Shown here: positions 6,976 through 10,618 of the stretch, piece by piece
How the letters are laid out: each line of letters begins with the position of its first letter
How positions within the stretch are numbered: the stretch's first letter is position 1
NCBI GenBank assembly: GCA_023435505.1
Contig: JAEYRR010000284.1
Span: 1-10,618, forward strand
Direction of reading: 5' to 3'
DNA: 10,618 bases
Origin: Bacillota bacterium
GTDB taxonomy: Bacteria > Bacillota > Clostridia > Lachnospirales > Lachnospiraceae
The notes under the pieces: generated by a model
What the model was told of the DNA's origin: nothing
Databases searched by the model: none
The model's input: the letters and a program-made list of their open reading frames with translations, nothing else
Made by a program: the position numbers and the translations under genes

Positions 6976-8832
6976 ATGTTTGATATTGAAGAGGAATTAA
7001 AAAAACTGCCTGCCAAGCCGGGAGTCTATATCATGCATGATAAAAAGGACGAAATTATCTATGTAGGTAAGGCAATCAGCTTAAAAAACCGGGTACGACA
7101 ATACTTTCAAAGTAGCCGTAATCTGACACCAAAGATTGTACAGATGGTATCACGAATTGACCATTTTGAATATATTATTACAGATTCTGAACTGGAAGCA
7201 CTTGTTTTGGAATGTAATCTGATTAAAGAACATAGACCAAAATACAATACTATGTTAAAGGATGACAAAAGTTACCCTTATATTAAGGTTACCGTACAGG
7301 AGGACTATCCCAAAATTCTCTTTGCCAGAGAAATGAAGAAGGATAAGGCCAAATATTATGGACCTTATACCAGTGGTATTGCAGTAAAGGATACCATTGA
7401 GCTAATCCGAAAAATCTTTAAATTGAGAACCTGTAACCGAAATCTTCCTAAGGATATCGGGAAGGATAGAGCCTGCCTTTATGCCCATATTGGACAGTGT
7501 GACGCTCCCTGCCAGGGAAGCATCAGTGCTGAGGAGTACAGAAAGAACGTGGATCAGGCGATGGAAATGCTCAATGGCAATTTTAAACCGGTGATAGAGA
7601 TGTTAACAGAGAAGATGCAAGCTGCTTCTGCGAAGTTTGCTTTTGAGGAGGCCGCTCAGTATAGGGATTTGATTAATAGTGTAAAACTTATTCTTCAAAA
7701 ACAAAAGATTACCTCCTCTGATCAGGAGGACAGAGATATCATTGCCTTTGCCAGGGCCATGGATGAGGCAGTTGTGCAGGTATTTTTTATCCGTAGTGGA
7801 AAGCTCATTGGGCGGGAGCATTATCGTCTTACAGGAGTGGAGCAGATTACCCGGAGTGAAGTTATGACCAATTTTATAAAACAGTTTTATTCCGGGACGC
7901 CCTTTGTTCCGAAGGAATTGTTTCTTCAGGAACCGGTAGAAGATAAAGAGGTTATGGAACAGTGGCTGACTGCGAAAAGAGGACAGAGGGTCTACATTCG
8001 TGTGCCCCAAAAAGGAGAAAAGGAGCGTTTGGTGGAACTAGCAGCCAAAAATGCATCTTTGGTATTACAACAGGATTCAGAACGTATAGCCAGAGAGGAG
8101 AAGAAGACCATTGGTGCCGTGCAGGAAATAGCGGACATATTGGGAATACAGAAGATTAATCGTATGGAGTCCTTCGATATATCCAATACCAATGGCTTTG
8201 AGAATGTAGGTTCTATGGTAGTCTTTGAAGCAGGAAAACCAAAACGTAATGACTATCGTAAGTTTAAGATGAAATGGGTAAAAGGTGCCGATGATTATGC
8301 CTGTATGCATGAAGTTCTCACCAGACGTCTGAAACATGGACTAGAAGAGACCAAAGAACTTAACGAGAAAGGGATATCTTTGGATACCGGTAGTTTTACT
8401 AGATTTCCGGATTTGATTTTGATGGATGGAGGAAGAGGACAGGTAAATATCGCTCTGAAGGTTATGGAGGAGTTAAATATCAACATCCCGGTCTGCGGCA
8501 TGGTAAAGGATGATAACCATAGGACCAGAGGGCTATATTATAATAATGTAGAACTCCCAATAGACCAAAGAAGTGAGGCATTTAAGCTGATTACCAGAAT
8601 CCAGGATGAGACTCATAGATTTGCCATTGAATATCACAGAAGTCTGAGGTCCAAATCACAGGTTCACTCTGTGCTGGATGATATAGAAGGAATTGGCCCT
8701 ACCAGAAGAAAGGCGCTGATGAAGTATTTTAAAGGGATTGAAAAGATCAAAGAAGCGTCTTTAGAGGAATTGAAACAAGTTCCAAGCATGAACCAGAAAA
8801 GTGCTGAACAGGTGTATGATTTCTTTCATTAA
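6976..8832 (+). CDS. uvrC: Excinuclease ABC subunit C
   Basis: Makes both incisions around bulky DNA lesions after UvrA-UvrB recognition in nucleotide excision repair. The 618 residues show a GIY-YIG nuclease domain at the N-terminus (PGVYIM 15-20, IYVGKA 28-33, Arg39, SELEALVLE 71-79) for the 3' cut. Four cysteines (153, 167, 175, 179) match the spacing reported for an Fe-S cluster in E. coli UvrC. A UVR segment (about 213-248) binds UvrB. The RNase H-like domain for the 5' cut shows Asp401 in ESFDISN, Asp484 in LMDGG and His547 in ETHRFA. Helix-hairpin-helix repeats are at about 567-614. The ATG at 6976 is chosen because GGAG (6962-6965) lies 10 bases upstream and the family begins here. 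A TTG at 6952 is rejected. No strong promoter is visible, so it may be read from ftsH. uvrA and uvrB are not in the window. Confidence 0.97.
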   Translation: MFDIEEELKKLPAKPGVYIMHDKKDEIIYVGKAISLKNRVRQYFQSSRNLTPKIVQMVSRIDHFEYIITDSELEALVLECNLIKEHRPKYNTMLKDDKSYPYIKVTVQEDYPKILFAREMKKDKAKYYGPYTSGIAVKDTIELIRKIFKLRTCNRNLPKDIGKDRACLYAHIGQCDAPCQGSISAEEYRKNVDQAMEMLNGNFKPVIEMLTEKMQAASAKFAFEEAAQYRDLINSVKLILQKQKITSSDQEDRDIIAFARAMDEAVVQVFFIRSGKLIGREHYRLTGVEQITRSEVMTNFIKQFYSGTPFVPKELFLQEPVEDKEVMEQWLTAKRGQRVYIRVPQKGEKERLVELAAKNASLVLQQDSERIAREEKKTIGAVQEIADILGIQKINRMESFDISNTNGFENVGSMVVFEAGKPKRNDYRKFKMKWVKGADDYACMHEVLTRRLKHGLEETKELNEKGISLDTGSFTRFPDLILMDGGRGQVNIALKVMEELNINIPVCGMVKDDNHRTRGLYYNNVELPIDQRSEAFKLITRIQDETHRFAIEYHRSLRSKSQVHSVLDDIEGIGPTRRKALMKYFKGIEKIKEASLEELKQVPSMNQKSAEQVYDFFH

Positions 8833-8845
8833 TTATTAGAATTCA

Positions 8846-8874
8846 TTGCGGCAATATGAGATATGTGGTAAAAT
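8846..8874 (+). promoter_or_regulatory. Predicted promoter for hprK
   Basis: TTGCGG (8846-8851), a 17-bp spacer and TAAAAT (8869-8874) preceded by TGG, which gives an extended -10. It lies in the 112-bp gap after uvrC and predicts a start near 8881. A small hairpin, TTCCC-AGAA-GGGAA (8901-8914), lies in the leader. No terminator follows uvrC, so read-through is also likely. Confidence 0.55.
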
Positions 8875-8944
8875 ATATCTTATATTTTGTGCGTATAGAT
8901 TTCCCAGAAGGGAAAGAATTCTTCAGATAGAAAGGTTGGATTAT

Positions 8945-9868
8945 ATGTACTCAGTTGCTTTAACAAAGCTTATAGAAAAAATGAATTTAGAGAATTGTAC
9001 ACCGGATGTAGATACGAATCTGATTGAGATTACTCAGACAGATGTTAACCGTCCAGCACTTCAGTTGGCTGGTTTTTTTGATTACTTTGATTCCAACCGC
9101 ATTCAGGTTATTGGACATGTAGAACATACTTACTTGCAAAAGATGTCCCAGGATCATGGGGTGAAGACTTTAAGTCGAATCTTTGAATATCAGATACCTT
9201 GTATCGTATTTTGTAGAGGACTTGAAGTGGATGAAGCGTATGTGGAGCTTGCTAAGAAATATAACATTCCTATATTAAGAACACAGCGTTCGACTTCGTC
9301 CTTCATGGCTGAAGTGATACGTTGGCTTAATGTAGAACTAGCGCCTATGATCTCCATTCATGGAGTATTGGTGGATGTCTATGGTGAAGGAGTCATGATC
9401 ATGGGAGAAAGTGGCATTGGTAAGAGTGAAGCTGCTTTGGAACTGATTAAGAGAGGACATCGTCTGGTATCTGATGATGTGGTCGAGATTCGTAAGGTTA
9501 GCGACGATACTTTAATAGGCTCTGCTCCGGATGTGACAAGACATTTTATCGAGTTAAGAGGTATTGGTGTAATTGACGTTAAGACACTATTTGGTGTAGA
9601 AAGTGTGAAGAACACCCAATCCATAGACCTGGTCATCAAATTAGAGGAGTGGAATAAGTCTGCGGAATATGACCGCCTTGGCCTGGAGGAACAGTATACG
9701 GAATTTTTGGGGAACAAAGTAGTCTGCCACTCCATTCCGATTCGTCCTGGCCGTAATCTGGCTATTATATGTGAGTCAGCAGCAGTTAATTACCGTCAGA
9801 AGAAGATGGGGTATAATGCAGCCAGAGAGCTGTATAACCGTGTGACAAGCAATCTTATGAAGAAATAA
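8945..9868 (+). CDS. hprK: HPr kinase/phosphorylase
   Basis: Bifunctional enzyme that phosphorylates HPr of the phosphotransferase system on Ser46, or removes that phosphate by phosphorolysis. This is the sensor step of CcpA-dependent carbon catabolite repression in Firmicutes. The 307 residues match the family length. The N-terminal domain (about 1-130) precedes the catalytic domain, which shows SIHG with His139, Walker A GESGIGKS (154-161), SDDVVEI (177-182) with the catalytic Asp pair, the family signature IELRGIGVIDV (202-212), and CHSIPIRPGRN (261-271). The ATG at 8945 is used because AAAGG (8931-8935) lies 9 bases upstream and the family starts here. A longer reading to 8846 would overlap the promoter. 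The glucokinase-like gene follows after 30 bases, almost certainly in the same transcript. Confidence 0.97.
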   Translation: MYSVALTKLIEKMNLENCTPDVDTNLIEITQTDVNRPALQLAGFFDYFDSNRIQVIGHVEHTYLQKMSQDHGVKTLSRIFEYQIPCIVFCRGLEVDEAYVELAKKYNIPILRTQRSTSSFMAEVIRWLNVELAPMISIHGVLVDVYGEGVMIMGESGIGKSEAALELIKRGHRLVSDDVVEIRKVSDDTLIGSAPDVTRHFIELRGIGVIDVKTLFGVESVKNTQSIDLVIKLEEWNKSAEYDRLGLEEQYTEFLGNKVVCHSIPIRPGRNLAIICESAAVNYRQKKMGYNAARELYNRVTSNLMKK

Positions 9869-9898
9869 CGTAACAAATGATAGTAGGAGGATTAGTTT

Positions 9899-10618
9899 AT
9901 GTACTGTGCTGGAGTTGATATCGGGGGGACAACTGTAAAATTAGGAATTTTTACTGTTGAGGGTGACCTCTTAGAAAAATGGGAGATTCCAACTCGTAAG
10001 GAGAATCATGGAGAATATATTTTAGGGGACGTAGCAAAGTCCGTATTAGCAAAGATGGATGAGCTTCACATCAAAATAGAGGAAATAGAAGGACTGGGAA
10101 TCGGAGTACCGGGACCGATTACCGAGGATGGTACTGTCTTAAAATGTGCTAACTTGGGCTGGGGCATATTTAATGTAGCCGAAGAAGTTAGTAAGCTAAC
10201 TGGTATCAGTAAGGTTAAGGTAGGAAATGATGCTAATGTTGCAGCCCTAGGTGAGATGTGGAAAGGCGGCGGTAAAGGATTTAAGAGTCTCGTTATGATT
10301 ACACTTGGTACCGGTGTTGGTGGAGGCGTTATCCTTAACGGGAAAATTCTTACTGGGTCTAATGGTGCTGCCGGCGAGATTGGCCACCTTGTAATCAGAC
10401 AGGATGAAATGGATACCTGTGGATGTGGAAAACAGGGTTGCTTAGAGCAATATGCATCAGCTACTGGAATCGTAAAGGAGGCGAAGCGCGCCTTTACACG
10501 TGTTAATACGCCTTCTGCCCTTAGAGAACTGGAAGATTTATCTGCCAAGGACATCTTCGACCATGCCAAAATGGGGGATGAGCTGGCTGTGGAGCTAGTA
10601 GAGGATCTGGGACGTAAT
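9899..10618 (+). CDS. glcK: ROK-family glucokinase, 5' part
   Basis: ATP-dependent sugar kinase of the ROK family, most likely glucokinase that makes glucose 6-phosphate for glycolysis. 240 codons are present and the gene runs off the right edge; the usual length is about 310-320 residues, so some 70-80 are missing. Seen directly: the ATP loop DIGGTTVK (7-14), GVPGPI (69-74), sugar-binding and catalytic NDAN with Asp111 (110-113), GTGVGGG (137-143), EIGH (160-163), and the ROK zinc site formed by His163 and Cys174, Cys176, Cys181 in CGCGKQGC, followed by Glu183. The ATG has AGGAGG (9885-9890) 8 bases upstream. It follows hprK by 30 bases in the same direction. Specificity for glucose rather than another hexose is inferred from context and resemblance to B. 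subtilis GlcK, not shown by sequence alone. Confidence 0.9.
   Translation, partial: MYCAGVDIGGTTVKLGIFTVEGDLLEKWEIPTRKENHGEYILGDVAKSVLAKMDELHIKIEEIEGLGIGVPGPITEDGTVLKCANLGWGIFNVAEEVSKLTGISKVKVGNDANVAALGEMWKGGGKGFKSLVMITLGTGVGGGVILNGKILTGSNGAAGEIGHLVIRQDEMDTCGCGKQGCLEQYASATGIVKEAKRAFTRVNTPSALRELEDLSAKDIFDHAKMGDELAVELVEDLGRN

Noticed and set aside
7603..8501. Several minus-strand and alternate-frame open frames inside uvrC
   Set aside because: They have low-complexity or cysteine- and serine-rich shadow translations, no ribosome sites, and lie entirely within a strongly conserved gene.
10427..10436. TGTGGAAAA as a third DnaA-like box
   Set aside because: It has one mismatch to the consensus and lies in the ROK zinc-motif codons (CGCGK), which fully explain the sequence.
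10066..10569. 167-codon minus-strand open frame opposite the glucokinase gene
   Set aside because: The + strand frame carries every ROK motif through this interval. The minus frame is Pro/Ser/Leu rich with no recognisable domain.

Overview
The window looks like chromosomal housekeeping DNA from a low-GC Firmicute of the class Clostridia, most likely a Lachnospiraceae-type organism. This rests on the AT-rich intergenic regions, the strong AGGAGG-type ribosome binding sites, the Gram-positive-style HPr kinase/phosphorylase, and the uvrC-hprK-glucokinase order familiar from clostridia. Assignment to genus or species is not supported. I saw no insertion sequences, CRISPR arrays, rRNA, tRNA, phage genes or defence genes.

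Layout. Bases 1-345 hold the 3' end of lspA (signal peptidase II) on the + strand, closed by a 13-bp hairpin terminator. Next on + is a 491-residue DUF1846 protein of unknown function (478-1953). It converges on a minus-strand pair, pyrG (CTP synthase, 4420-2816) followed by a TcdA-like E1-type enzyme (2735-2022). A 20-bp hairpin at 1970-2015 separates the convergent genes and should work in both directions. A 455-bp AT-rich divergent region (4421-4875) separates pyrG from ftsH (4876-6864) and carries a clear sigma-A promoter for ftsH. After a hairpin come uvrC (6976-8832), hprK (8945-9868, with its own promoter) and the 5' part of a ROK-family glucokinase (9899 to the window edge).

Functional reading. 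The genes serve lipoprotein maturation (LspA), CTP supply (PyrG), tRNA t6A cyclisation (TcdA), membrane proteolysis (FtsH), nucleotide excision repair (UvrC) and carbon catabolite control (HprK with a sugar kinase). Only hprK-glucokinase forms an obvious functional pair: glucokinase feeds glycolysis, whose intermediates set HPrK activity.

The most interesting signals are regulatory, and I found no new gene system. Two perfect consensus DnaA boxes lie 31 bp apart in the same orientation in the 5' leader of the tcdA-like gene. A 14-bp palindrome overlaps the ftsH -35 element and recurs with one change inside the predicted DUF1846 promoter. The FtsH tail ends in a run of acidic tetrapeptide repeats. 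The pyrG leader lacks the GGGC start that the known Firmicute CTP-sensing attenuator needs.
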